Source of the DNA: Maricaulis sp963975345
GTDB taxonomy: Bacteria; Pseudomonadota; Alphaproteobacteria; Caulobacterales; Maricaulaceae
Assembly: GCF_963975345.1 (NCBI RefSeq)
Contig: NZ_CAXBGE010000001.1
Coordinates: forward strand, 1-64,000
Reading direction: 5' to 3'
Length of the DNA: 64,000 nucleotides
Numbering within the stretch: the stretch's first letter is position 1; every line of letters begins with the position of its first letter. The notes below the pieces were generated by a model, which searched no databases, was not told the DNA's origin, and saw only the letters and a program-made list of their open reading frames with translations. A program made the translations under genes and the position numbers. Below, piece after piece: positions 8,626-16,736 of the stretch.

Positions 8626-9594
8626 ATGAGTACGATTCAGGAAAGCGTCCGTGCTTACGCGAAGCGATTTCAGAGTGCGCGCCATCGGGACCGCCCGCTC
8701 TCTGCGCATCTCAAGGCGCTTGAATCGGAAAGCATGCACATCATGCGCGAGGTTGCCGCCGAGTTTCAGCGGCCGGTGATGCTGTATTCGGTCGGCAAGG
8801 ATTCGGCCGTCATGCTGCATCTGGCGATGAAAGCCTTCTACCCTTCGCTGCCGCCCTTTCCCCTGCAACACGTCGACAGCACGTTCAAATTCCGTGACAT
8901 GATCACCTTCCGCGACGCGATCGCCGCCGAGCTGGGCCTGGAGATTCGCGTCGAGATCAACCAGGACGGTGTCGAGCGCGGCATCAATCCATTCGACCAT
9001 GGCTCCAACCTGCACACCCAAGTGATGAAGACAGAGGCGTTGCGCAGCGCCATGACCCGACACAAGTACGATGCGGCCTTCGGCGGCGCCCGTCGCGACG
9101 AGGAAAAATCGCGCGCCAAGGAGCGGATTTTCTCCTTCCGCGACGGCAATCATGGCTGGGATCCGAAAAACCAGCGACCCGAATTGTGGCGCAACTACAA
9201 TACCAAGATCAAGCAGGGGGAATCGATCCGCGTCTTCCCGCTCTCCAACTGGACCGAGCTCGATATCTGGCAATATATCCTCGAGGAAGACATTCCGATC
9301 GTGCCGCTCTATTTCGCGGCCCACCGGCCGGTCGTCGAGCGCGATGGTCAATTGATCATGGTCGATGATGATCGCCTGCCGCTCGCCGAAGGTGAGACAC
9401 CGGAGCTTCGTCTCGTTCGCTTCCGCACGCTCGGTTGCTACCCGCTCACCGGGGCCGTTGAATCCGGTGCCACGACGCTCGAGGAAATCGTGATCGAAAT
9501 GCTCACAGCCCGCACGTCGGAACGGTCGGGTCGGCTTATCGATCATGACGAGTCCGGTTCGATGGAGAAGAAAAAGCGTGAGGGATATTTCTGA
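8626..9594 (+). CDS. cysD: sulfate adenylyltransferase subunit 2
   Basis: Adenylylating subunit of ATP sulfurylase: sulfate plus ATP gives APS, driven by the GTPase CysN. The PP-loop SVGKDSAVML is at about residues 55-64, followed by the family motifs HVDSTFKF, GGARRDEEKSRAKER and FPLSNWTELDIWQYI. It ends MEKKKREGYF as usual. Two ATGs stand in tandem (8623 and 8626); the second is better spaced from the GCGAGG box. About 20 residues precede the region where the usual CysD N terminus begins. Its TGA overlaps the ATG of cysNC. Confidence 0.96.
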   Translation: MSTIQESVRAYAKRFQSARHRDRPLSAHLKALESESMHIMREVAAEFQRPVMLYSVGKDSAVMLHLAMKAFYPSLPPFPLQHVDSTFKFRDMITFRDAIAAELGLEIRVEINQDGVERGINPFDHGSNLHTQVMKTEALRSAMTRHKYDAAFGGARRDEEKSRAKERIFSFRDGNHGWDPKNQRPELWRNYNTKIKQGESIRVFPLSNWTELDIWQYILEEDIPIVPLYFAAHRPVVERDGQLIMVDDDRLPLAEGETPELRLVRFRTLGCYPLTGAVESGATTLEEIVIEMLTARTSERSGRLIDHDESGSMEKKKREGYF

Positions 9595-11489
9595 TGGAGG
9601 ACATGGACCCGCACGACGCCATCACCGAACGACTGACACAATCAGGCGGGCAGGGTGTGCTGCGCTTTTTGACCTGTGGCTCCGTCGATGACGGTAAATC
9701 GACCCTGATCGGCCGCCTGTTATACGATTCCAAACTGCTGTTTGAAGATCAGCTCAGCGTGCTGGCGCGCGACAGCCGCAAACACGGCACCGTCGGCGAG
9801 GAAATCGACTTCGCGCTGCTGCTTGATGGTCTGGAGGCGGAGCGCGAGCAGGGCATCACCATCGATGTCGCCTATCGTTATTTCGCGACCGAGAAGCGCA
9901 AATTCGTGGTCGCCGACACGCCAGGCCATGAGCAATACACCCGTAATATGGCGACCGGTGCCTCGACCGCCGATGTCGCCGTGATGATGATTGACGCGCG
10001 CCGCGGGGTCCTCGTTCAAACCCTGCGCCATACCTATATCGCCCGTATGATGGGCATTCGCCACATCGTTCTGGCCGTCAACAAGATGGACCTTGTCGAC
10101 CACTCACGCAGCCGCTTCCACGAGATCGTTGCAGAGTATCTCAAGAGCGCTGAAAGCCTCGGTTTCGAAACGATTACGCCAATTCCGATGTCGGCGCGGT
10201 TTGGCGAAAACGTTACCCTTCGCAGTGAAAACATGTCGTGGCATGCTGGTCCGACCCTGCTCGAGCATCTGGAAGTTCTGGACGTAGCCGCAGACGTGCA
10301 AAGCCAACCATTTCGTATGCCGGTTCAATGGGTTAATCGTCCCAACCTCAATTTTCGCGGCTATTCGGGCATGGTCGTCTCCGGCTCGATCAAGCCCGGA
10401 GATGCCGTCATTGTCGCCAAGTCGGGCACGACTGCCAGTGTCAACCGTATCGTCACCGCCGACGGCGATCTCGACGAGGCCATGGCCGGCGATTCCGTCA
10501 CTCTGGTGCTCGATCACGAGATGGATATTTCCCGCGGCGATGTCCTGTCCTCCGCCGAGGAACGGCCGGAGGTCTCCGACCAGTTTGCGGCCGAAATCCT
10601 GTGGATGAACAAGGACGATCTACTGCCTGGCCGCTCCTATCTGCTCAAGATCGGCACCGCGACCACGCCAGCGACGATTTCGTCGCTACGCCATCGCGTC
10701 GACGTCAACACCTATGAAAAGCAACCCTGCCGCAAGTTGGAAATGAACGGCATCGGCATGTGCAATGTTTCGACGGCGCAACCGATTGCCTTTGACCCCT
10801 ATCACAAGATCCGCGATATGGGCGCCTTCATCCTGATCGACCGGTTCACCAACCAGACGGTCGGCGCCGGCATGATCGAATTCGGTCTGCGCCGGGCCTC
10901 CAACATTCACCATCATGCGATGACGGTGACGAAGACCGAACGCTCCCAGATCAAGGCACAAAAGCCTGCTATTCTGTGGTTTACGGGTCTGTCGGGCGCG
11001 GGGAAATCCACTGTCGCCAATCTGGTTGAGCAAAAGCTGGCCAATGCCGGGCACCACACCTATTCGCTCGATGGCGACAATGTCCGTCACGGCCTCAATC
11101 GTGATCTGGGGTTCACCGACGAGGACAGGGTCGAGAATATCCGCCGCATTGGCGAAGTTGGGCGCTTGTTCGTCGAGGCCGGTCTGCTGGTGACCTGCTC
11201 CTTCATTTCACCCTTCCAATCGGAACGGCAGATGGTGCGTGAACTGGTTGCCGAGGACGAGTTCCTCGAAGTTTTTGTCGACACGCCGATTGAGGTCTGC
11301 ATCCAGCGCGACCCGAAAGGGCTCTACAAGAAGGCCAAGGCTGGCCAAATCAAGAATTTCACAGGTTTCGACAGCACCTATGAAGCGCCGGTGAATCCGG
11401 AAATGCGCATCGATACAAGTGAAATATCGGCAGAGGATGCGGCCGATCTGGTGGTTGCCTATCTTCGTGAAACCGGCCGACTGGGCTAA
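9594..11489 (+). CDS. cysNC: bifunctional sulfate adenylyltransferase subunit 1 / adenylylsulfate kinase
   Basis: Fusion of the CysN GTPase, which powers APS synthesis, with APS kinase, which makes PAPS. CysN part: P-loop GSVDDGKST (29-37), DTPGHEQYTRNM and VNKMDL, followed by the EF-Tu-like beta-barrels. CysC part from about residue 460: P-loop GLSGAGKS, DGDNVRHGLNRDLGF, RRIGEV and FISPFQSER. The 631-residue length is normal for this alphaproteobacterial fusion. It is coupled to cysD through a one-base overlap. The last 18 bases separate it from convergent cysQ, which removes the PAP released when PAPS is used. Confidence 0.96.
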   Translation: MEDMDPHDAITERLTQSGGQGVLRFLTCGSVDDGKSTLIGRLLYDSKLLFEDQLSVLARDSRKHGTVGEEIDFALLLDGLEAEREQGITIDVAYRYFATEKRKFVVADTPGHEQYTRNMATGASTADVAVMMIDARRGVLVQTLRHTYIARMMGIRHIVLAVNKMDLVDHSRSRFHEIVAEYLKSAESLGFETITPIPMSARFGENVTLRSENMSWHAGPTLLEHLEVLDVAADVQSQPFRMPVQWVNRPNLNFRGYSGMVVSGSIKPGDAVIVAKSGTTASVNRIVTADGDLDEAMAGDSVTLVLDHEMDISRGDVLSSAEERPEVSDQFAAEILWMNKDDLLPGRSYLLKIGTATTPATISSLRHRVDVNTYEKQPCRKLEMNGIGMCNVSTAQPIAFDPYHKIRDMGAFILIDRFTNQTVGAGMIEFGLRRASNIHHHAMTVTKTERSQIKAQKPAILWFTGLSGAGKSTVANLVEQKLANAGHHTYSLDGDNVRHGLNRDLGFTDEDRVENIRRIGEVGRLFVEAGLLVTCSFISPFQSERQMVRELVAEDEFLEVFVDTPIEVCIQRDPKGLYKKAKAGQIKNFTGFDSTYEAPVNPEMRIDTSEISAEDAADLVVAYLRETGRLG

Positions 11490-11507
11490 CTCCCGTCTGT
11501 TTTCCCG

Positions 11508-12305
11508 TTACGGGCGCACGCCCCACGCGACGAAGGCACCATTGAGGAATTCGGTTTCCGTTTTGGCGTAGAGAAATTCCTCTCCGTCTGGCGTCAACAC
11601 GGCGCCGCCGGCCGCCTTGAGTACCGCATGACCTGCCGCGGTATCCCATTCCCGGGTCGGCCCGAAGCGTGGATAGACGTCGGCCAGGCCTTCGGCGATG
11701 AGGCAAAACTTCAAAGAGGATCCGGCTGAGGTGCGCTCGGTGACGCCGACGGCGTCGGCAAAGGCGAGCGTGGCCGCATCAGCATGTGAGCGGCTCATCA
11801 CGCCCGTCAGCCCGCCTGTGGGCCGCGCGCGGGTGTTGATCGAGGCGAGCTGGTCCGGGCGAATCGCTTCGCCCGCTTTCAGCCTACCGGCCCAAGCCCG
11901 CGTCCCACCGAGATAGATTCGCTCACGCGCTGGTGCATAGACGCACCCGGCGGTCGGTACGCGGTTCTCGATCAGTGCAATATTGACGGTGAACTCACCG
12001 TTTTTATTGATGAACTCCTTGGTGCCGTCGACGGGATCGACCAGCACGAAAGTTGACCCGACCTCGGGACGGAAGCCCGCAGAGAAGCTTTCCTCAGCCA
12101 GCACGGGAATGCCCGGCAGGATTGACTGAAGCCCGGCGAGGATGATTTTTTCCGCCAGCTCGTCGGCATCGGTGACTGGCGATGCGTCGTCCTTGCTGCG
12201 GGAGGTGAAGTCCGAATTGTAGATATCCATGATGACGGCGCCCGCGTCGCTGCAGAGACGGCCAAACTCGGAGGCGAGGGCATTTTTGTCTTGAATCAAT
12301 GACAT
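11508..12305 (-). CDS. cysQ: 3'(2'),5'-bisphosphate nucleotidase
   Basis: Inositol-monophosphatase-fold, Mg-dependent phosphatase that hydrolyses 3'-phosphoadenosine 5'-phosphate (and possibly PAPS) to AMP, preventing toxic PAP build-up. It shows the family metal sites: Glu71-Glu72 in EESFSAG, the DPVDGTKEF motif (Asp90, Asp93, Gly94, Thr95), and the C-terminal WDTAAGHAVLKAAGG. The 265-residue length is normal. It converges tail-to-tail on cysNC, which fits a sulfur-assimilation locus even though transcription is opposite. Confidence 0.95.
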   Translation of the reverse strand: MSLIQDKNALASEFGRLCSDAGAVIMDIYNSDFTSRSKDDASPVTDADELAEKIILAGLQSILPGIPVLAEESFSAGFRPEVGSTFVLVDPVDGTKEFINKNGEFTVNIALIENRVPTAGCVYAPARERIYLGGTRAWAGRLKAGEAIRPDQLASINTRARPTGGLTGVMSRSHADAATLAFADAVGVTERTSAGSSLKFCLIAEGLADVYPRFGPTREWDTAAGHAVLKAAGGAVLTPDGEEFLYAKTETEFLNGAFVAWGVRP

Positions 12306-12527
12306 GGAGGCTCCGGAGCGGGTTGGGATGACAGATCTACCAGTCTGATGTCCTCAGCGAAAGCGCCCGCAAACATCGCGGTGCGGACGCAGTATTTGAG
12401 GCGTCGCTTACGAAAATTTCGCTTCAGTTGCATATTTGATGCTTGGCGGGAGTGGGTCGGAATGGATGGGCTGGAGCCCGTCGCGGCTGCTGATCCGCGC
12501 CCCGGACGTGCGCCCGCTCAAGCCGTG

Positions 12528-13112
12528 CTAGCAGTTGGGCGAGACATCCATCGGCGTTAGTTCGACGCGCTCGAGATCGACGGCATTGCGTTCGAAACTC
12601 CAGTCCGGCCAGAGCCCGATATAGCCGAAGTCCCACGTGCAGGTCGGTGGATTGATCTCCAGCGTGAACGACTCGAATTCAGAGCCAAGCTCCTCCTGGC
12701 GACCGGAGTTTTGCCCGACACCGGGGATGAACAGATTGAGGCGTACCCCCGTAGCGCCGAACTCGTCCGCGCTGCGAACCGTGAAGCGAACCCGCACACG
12801 CCGGCCCTGGATCGCGTCCAGTTCGGTTGGCGATAGCGTGAAAAATGCTCCCGCGGATTGGACACCCTCAAATGGTCCGCGCACAGCATTGATGCGTGCG
12901 AAAATCTCGTCGCCTTCGCCCAAGACCTGGGCCGACAAGCCATTGCCGACAGTGATCGCATTGAGACTGTCGCCCTGGAACACAATCCCGTCTGTGAGGA
13001 TTTCTTCGCGGGATCTCAGCGAGTTATCGCCATAGCTCAGGGCGCCTCCAACCATTCCGGCGACGACCAGGGCAGCGAGCGGGTAGAAGGCCCAATCGGG
13101 CAGGCTGTACAT
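12528..13112 (-). CDS. membrane-anchored protein of unknown function
   Basis: Not recognised. 194 residues with one N-terminal hydrophobic segment (about residues 8-25, PLAALVVAGMVGGALSYG) and no lipobox or clear cleavage site, so probably an inner-membrane anchor with a periplasmic domain. The rest is beta-rich (GRRVRVRFTVRSADEF, TGVRLNLFIPG) and looks like a jelly-roll or carbohydrate-binding fold, which is only an impression. Two Cys near the C terminus (PPTCTWD and PNC) could form a disulfide. It stands alone on the minus strand, with about 220 bases of featureless DNA before cysQ. Confidence 0.6.
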   Translation of the reverse strand: MYSLPDWAFYPLAALVVAGMVGGALSYGDNSLRSREEILTDGIVFQGDSLNAITVGNGLSAQVLGEGDEIFARINAVRGPFEGVQSAGAFFTLSPTELDAIQGRRVRVRFTVRSADEFGATGVRLNLFIPGVGQNSGRQEELGSEFESFTLEINPPTCTWDFGYIGLWPDWSFERNAVDLERVELTPMDVSPNC

Positions 13113-13345
13113 CGAGTGGTCTGACCTGGTTCAGAGGAAAACGAATTTCACTGTTTGGCGCGGATGCCGGACGGGGTCAACGGCGTGATGCCCGATCCGC
13201 GCCCGCTCGTCGCCGCAGCAATTGGTCTGGCTTTGGCCGCAATCGAGTGCGAGAAAACTGGATATTGGTCACAAGAGTCAAGGCGGGAGGCGGAAAAGTT
13301 GAGAGCGTACTTGAACTTTGCCCCGACACAGCGGATTTTAGGGAC

Positions 13346-13639
13346 ATGACAGTGCGACCCAATTCCGCCGACGATCCCCTGCTGGCGGCCGTAACCCGGC
13401 TGAATGGGGCTTTGGCGCGCATTGAAGGCCAGACCAAGAAACTGCGCGGCCGCGTCGAGCGTGCGGAATCCGCCGCAATCGGCGCCCGCGACAGCGATGA
13501 TGATCGCGCCCGCCTTGCCGACGCTCTCGACACAGCCCGTGCCCGTGAGGCGGCTTTGCAAGAGGTCGCGCAAGCAACATCGGACGCGCTCGACCGGGCG
13601 ATCGGTGAATTGCGCCTGTATGTAGACGAGGAGGGCTAG
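13346..13639 (+). CDS. DUF4164-like coiled-coil protein upstream of zapA
   Basis: Small acidic coiled-coil protein of 97 residues (AVTRLNGALARIEGQTKKLRGR, then long Ala/Arg/Glu/Asp helices). It lies five bases before zapA in the same direction, the usual place of DUF4164-like proteins in alphaproteobacteria. The start at MTVRPNSADDP is chosen over an upstream in-frame start (13247) because the upstream part is not coiled-coil-like and a TTTTAGGG box sits just before 13346. A role with ZapA in division is inferred from context only. Confidence 0.65.
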   Translation: MTVRPNSADDPLLAAVTRLNGALARIEGQTKKLRGRVERAESAAIGARDSDDDRARLADALDTARAREAALQEVAQATSDALDRAIGELRLYVDEEG

Positions 13640-13644
13640 GGGCC

Positions 13645-14073
13645 ATGTCCAAGGTAGCGGTCACACTCAATGGTCGGGTCTATTCAATTGGTTGCGAAGA
13701 AGGACAGGAAGCCTATTTGCGCGAACTGGCCGGCTATCTCGACGGCAAGGTCACCATCATGGCCAACCAGGTCGGGCAGATCGGCGATTTGCGGCTGGCG
13801 GTGATGGCGTCCCTGATCGTGGTCGATGAATTGCGTGATGCCGAGCGCCGGATCGAAACCCTGGAGGCCCAGCTGGCGCAGGTGCGCTCCCAGACCCAGG
13901 GCTCTGATAGCGAGTATGGCGAAGAGCGCCAGCATCTCGCCGAACACCTGCTCAAGGCGGCGCAGCGGCTGGAGGCCCTGGCCGCCAGTCTCGACTTCCC
14001 CGAGCGCGATCTCGAAGATGGCGAGGCGCCAGTCCCTGAGAAGAAGATCCGATTTGCAGATGCGCGCCCTTGA
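13645..14073 (+). CDS. zapA: cell division protein ZapA
   Basis: Z-ring associated protein that bundles FtsZ filaments at the division site. The N-terminal domain is typical: VAVTLNGRVYSIGCEEGQE, ELAGYLDGKV, GQIGDLRLAVMASLIVVDEL. A C-terminal coiled coil (RRIETLEAQLAQVRS) and an acidic tail follow. The 142-residue length is usual for alphaproteobacteria. It is coupled to the preceding coiled-coil gene. It is followed directly by 6S RNA and fau, the conserved proteobacterial order. Confidence 0.9.
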   Translation: MSKVAVTLNGRVYSIGCEEGQEAYLRELAGYLDGKVTIMANQVGQIGDLRLAVMASLIVVDELRDAERRIETLEAQLAQVRSQTQGSDSEYGEERQHLAEHLLKAAQRLEALAASLDFPERDLEDGEAPVPEKKIRFADARP

Positions 14074-14105
14074 GCTGAATGCCGTTAGGCCTCACATATG
14101 ATCCC

Positions 14106-14269
14106 GGCGGTTATCTGCAGCGTGCGATGGGGCATAAATCCCACGGACCGTACATCACCACGAGGGAGCTGCCTCTGCTAGGGACCCTGGTCCTCTGTAA
14201 GCGGCGCCCACCTGCACCGTCGGGTCAGTGGGGATTTACATGCCTTGCCGGCGCAGGTGGAGCCGCCAC
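14106..14269 (+). ncRNA. ssrS: 6S RNA
   Basis: The position between zapA and fau is the classic ssrS locus. The sequence folds into the expected long rod. The outer stem pairs GGCGG (14106-14110) with CCGCC (14264-14268) and CTGC with GCAG. An inner stem pairs GGCAT-AAATCCC (14131-14142) with GGGATTT-ATGCC (about 14231-14244), with a two-base bulge. The central part holds the large bubble and small hairpins (GAGGGAGCTGCCTC). In the family this RNA mimics an open promoter and binds sigma70 RNA polymerase. Exact ends are uncertain; the 3' end abuts the fau start codon. Confidence 0.82.
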
Positions 14270-14839
14270 ATGAATTTGCAAGCGCTCAAAGACGAGTTGC
14301 GGCGGCGCGCCCTTGTGGCGCGCCAGAGCGCCCATAAGACTGACCCCGATGCCGGCGAGCGGCTGGTGGCACACTTCCCGTTTGAGCTCCTGGCGCCCGG
14401 TGCGGTGGTTTCCGGCTATTGGCCTTTGCCTGGCGAGATTGATCCGCGTCCGCTGATGGTCGCGTTGGCGGAGCGCGGCGCACGCCTGGCCCTGCCGGTT
14501 ATCGTCGCGCCCGGTTCGCCGCTGATCTTCCGCGCTTGGCAGCCCGGCGATGCGCTTGAGCCTCGCGCCTTCGGCCTGATGGAACCGTCGGCCCGCGCGC
14601 CGGAACTCGTTCCGGATATTTTGCTGGTGCCTCTGCTCGCCATCGACCCCGACGGCAATCGCCTCGGCTTCGGTAAGGGCTATTACGATCGTACGCTTGC
14701 CGGCTTGCGCGCTGCCGCCGCGCCGCTAGCGGTCGGGCTGGCCCATGAGGCGCAAATGGTTGCGGCAGTGCCGGTGGATGAGTTCGATCAGCCGCTGGAT
14801 TGGGTCGTGACCGGGGCGCGCACCGGTCGCCTTGGGTAA
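14270..14839 (+). CDS. fau: 5-formyltetrahydrofolate cyclo-ligase
   Basis: Converts 5-formyl-THF to 5,10-methenyl-THF with ATP. The 189-residue protein starts MNLQALKDELRRRALVAR. It has the motifs SGYWPLPGEIDPRPLM, LLVPLLAIDPDGNRLGFGKGYYDRTL (the GxGKGYYDR signature) and VPVDEFDQPLDWVVT. The start at 14270 lies at the end of the 6S RNA stem, so fau is probably read on the same primary transcript and released by processing, as described in other proteobacteria. Confidence 0.94.
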   Translation: MNLQALKDELRRRALVARQSAHKTDPDAGERLVAHFPFELLAPGAVVSGYWPLPGEIDPRPLMVALAERGARLALPVIVAPGSPLIFRAWQPGDALEPRAFGLMEPSARAPELVPDILLVPLLAIDPDGNRLGFGKGYYDRTLAGLRAAAAPLAVGLAHEAQMVAAVPVDEFDQPLDWVVTGARTGRLG

Positions 14840-14975
14840 TGCTGGCGGCCGGGCGCGATTAATCACCACACCAGTCAGCGCGGGTCCCGCACGCAAATTT
14901 TCTTGCACGCAACTCGGGTTTTGATGCACCTTATTTCTCTGAGTTGTTGTTTGCCGGTTCCGGGGGGCGTTGAAT

Positions 14976-16205
14976 ATGCGTGGATTTTGGACGTGGCTAA
15001 TCGGGCTCGCGCTTGCCAGTGTCAGCGCGGCCTCCAGCGCCCAGAACGGTCGTGTCTTCGACGCAGCGATTTCGCCGGATGGATCCAGATTGGCCTATAT
15101 TCGGGTGCTGGATGATGTGGCGTTCCTTGAAGTCGGGCCCTCCGACGGTACCGGAACGGGTTCTGTGTCGCTGAGACTTGATACGCTCGACATCGCCCGC
15201 CGGTTTCGGACCATAGGGGATGAAGGGCCGAGGGCGGTCGAGGAGTCACGCAGTTATGTCGGCGTCAGCTATTTGTCCGATACTCATTTGCTGCTGACGG
15301 TAGCAAGCCGGGCCCGGGTCATCCGCTCGGGCGAGCACGATGTTTTTGCGCGGCAGTTTATTTTCGACCTGGAGAATCGGGACGTCGAGCCCTTGTCGGG
15401 CAGTTCCCGGGTCGCAGCATTGGCCGTCGAAGCCCCTGATCGTCTCGTCATAATGGAAGCGTACCGGGAAAACACCAATCCGTATGTGGGTGATGTGCTT
15501 TACGATATGGGAAGCGATATGCGCCCGGAATATCTGATCCGCTATACGGATGCCAATGTGTCCCTTGATGGCCGATATGTACCCCCACCCGGCCCAACCC
15601 CGGCCAGCTATGGCTCGTCTGTGGGCTTTGACACGCTCGGCCGGGCAATCCTCGGGTTGAGCATCTATAATGGCCGGACCATTTGGACCCGATCTGATGA
15701 CCAGACTTGGCATCGGGTCTATCTTGATCTCGGAGACGAGTGGGACGCGGCTGGTTTCGAGCCGGACCGGGGTTACCGCAAATGGTCGGTGGTGCGCGGT
15801 ACCACGGCCGGTTTGGATTATTCCGGCGAGACGGTGACCCTTGCGGACGCGGTTGGCGAGGATGGTCTGATCATTCATCGCCTAGATCTCACGAGCGGCG
15901 AGATCGGCCGGCCGCTGTTCGAAGGCGCCAAGGTGGATTTCGATGGCTTCCTGCTCGACTGGCGCACCAGCCGCGTGGTTGGCCTGCGCTGGCTGGGCGC
16001 GGGGGGTGGCGATTGGTATTGGGCCGAGGATTTCAACCAATTGGCAAACGAGCTCGAAGCACTTCGGCACCAGCTTCCGTTTGAAATGATCGACTGGGAC
16101 CAGGACCTCTCCCACATCATATTGCGCGTCAGATCCGATGGCGGCGAGGATGCCTTCTGGGTATACCAGCGCGCAAACGCATCGCTGACACCGATTTCGG
16201 GATGA
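14976..16205 (+). CDS. secreted beta-propeller protein resembling the N-terminal half of S9 peptidases
   Basis: 409 residues with a signal peptide (TWLIGLALASVSAASSAQN) and repeated propeller strands (AAISPDGSRLAYIRVLDD, VGVSYLSDTHLLLTVAS, RVVGLRWLG). The pattern resembles the propeller of prolyl-oligopeptidase/dipeptidyl-peptidase (S9) proteins, with a domain-end motif FWVYQRANASLTPISG. The protein then stops where an S9 enzyme would begin its alpha/beta-hydrolase domain, and no Ser-Asp-His domain follows. ATG at 14976 is preferred to TTG at 14970 because a run of six G lies about 8 bases upstream. It may be a stand-alone propeller or a truncated peptidase; substrate is unknown. Confidence 0.65.
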   Translation: MRGFWTWLIGLALASVSAASSAQNGRVFDAAISPDGSRLAYIRVLDDVAFLEVGPSDGTGTGSVSLRLDTLDIARRFRTIGDEGPRAVEESRSYVGVSYLSDTHLLLTVASRARVIRSGEHDVFARQFIFDLENRDVEPLSGSSRVAALAVEAPDRLVIMEAYRENTNPYVGDVLYDMGSDMRPEYLIRYTDANVSLDGRYVPPPGPTPASYGSSVGFDTLGRAILGLSIYNGRTIWTRSDDQTWHRVYLDLGDEWDAAGFEPDRGYRKWSVVRGTTAGLDYSGETVTLADAVGEDGLIIHRLDLTSGEIGRPLFEGAKVDFDGFLLDWRTSRVVGLRWLGAGGGDWYWAEDFNQLANELEALRHQLPFEMIDWDQDLSHIILRVRSDGGEDAFWVYQRANASLTPISG

Positions 16206-16281
16206 CAATGCGTTTTGATTTTGAGCTTGTGGTTGGCGGTGGAGCAATGCGACTTACCCCCACCCTCCGAAAATGATCCCA

Positions 16282-16364
16282 CGTCATCCTGACGCAAGTC
16301 AGGACCTAGACGTGACAAGTGCGGAGCCTGTGAAATCGAGGTCCTGACTGGCGTCAGGATGACG
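16282..16364. repeat. REP-like palindrome, 26-bp arms
   Basis: The arms at 16282-16307 and 16339-16364 are inverted copies matching at 25 of 26 positions (outer word CGTCATCCTGACG, inner word GTCAGGACCT) around a 31-base loop. A shorter relative beginning with the same CGTCATCCTGAC word occurs at 53657-53676. Confidence 0.85.
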
Positions 16365-16592
16365 GATTTTAGGCCAACTTATCCCCACCCCCCAAGCCTG
16401 CGCGTATGCTTCAGCTGTTCCGGTCGCACGGGAGGCGTGAGCTCAGTCATTCGCGGCGCTCGGAAGCGTGGAGCTCATCCGCACGAAGGTTTGACAGCCC
16501 AAGTTCCGGTGAGGCCATGATTGGGGAAGAGCGGCATCAGGGCTCGACCGTGCGTCCCCGGTCATTTCGAGGCAGGGCCCGCAAGGGGCCTG

Positions 16593-16727
16593 AACAAATC
16601 TCCACGTGTGGGACGTCCCGGATGTCACACTCAACTACACCATCAACTCCGGCATCCGCCGGCGTCCCACACACCTCCCACCCGGGAGGGCCACTTATCC
16701 CTCCAGCCGCTCGCGGCGTGGAGATTT
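16593..16727. repeat. bipartite palindromic intergenic element, copy 1
   Basis: Outer 11-bp perfect inverted repeat AAATCTCCACG (16596-16606) / CGTGGAGATTT (16717-16727). Inside are hairpin A, with arms GTGTGGGACG (16606-16615) and CGTCCCACAC (16663-16672) plus GGATG/CATCC, and hairpin B (16701-16725), CTCCAGCCG-CTCG-CGGCGTGGAG. Copy 2 lies at 55101-55240. Confidence 0.75.
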
Positions 16728-16736
16728 TGGTGTGGC

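Larger units (their letters stand above)
16206..16736. other. repeat-rich intergenic region
   Basis: No gene is supported in these 530 bases between the propeller gene and the LysR gene. They contain a long REP-like palindrome (16282-16364), flanked by similar words (gacttacccccacc at about 16250 and aacttatccccacc at about 16376), and a separate bipartite palindromic element (16593-16727). Open frames across it are incidental. Confidence 0.7.

Noticed and set aside
11490..11507. Hairpin CCCGT-TA-ACGGG-like sequence between cysNC and cysQ as a terminator
   Set aside because: The stem is short, partly inside cysQ, and not followed by a T tract in either direction.
13155..13349. 64-codon plus-strand frame upstream of the DUF4164-like gene
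   Set aside because: No recognised motif; it overlaps the next gene's start in a different frame and has no ribosome site.
16376..16392. TTATCCCCA words next to REP elements as DnaA boxes or an origin
   Set aside because: Only single near-matches occur, with no cluster, no A+T-rich unwinding region and no dnaA, parAB or hemE nearby.
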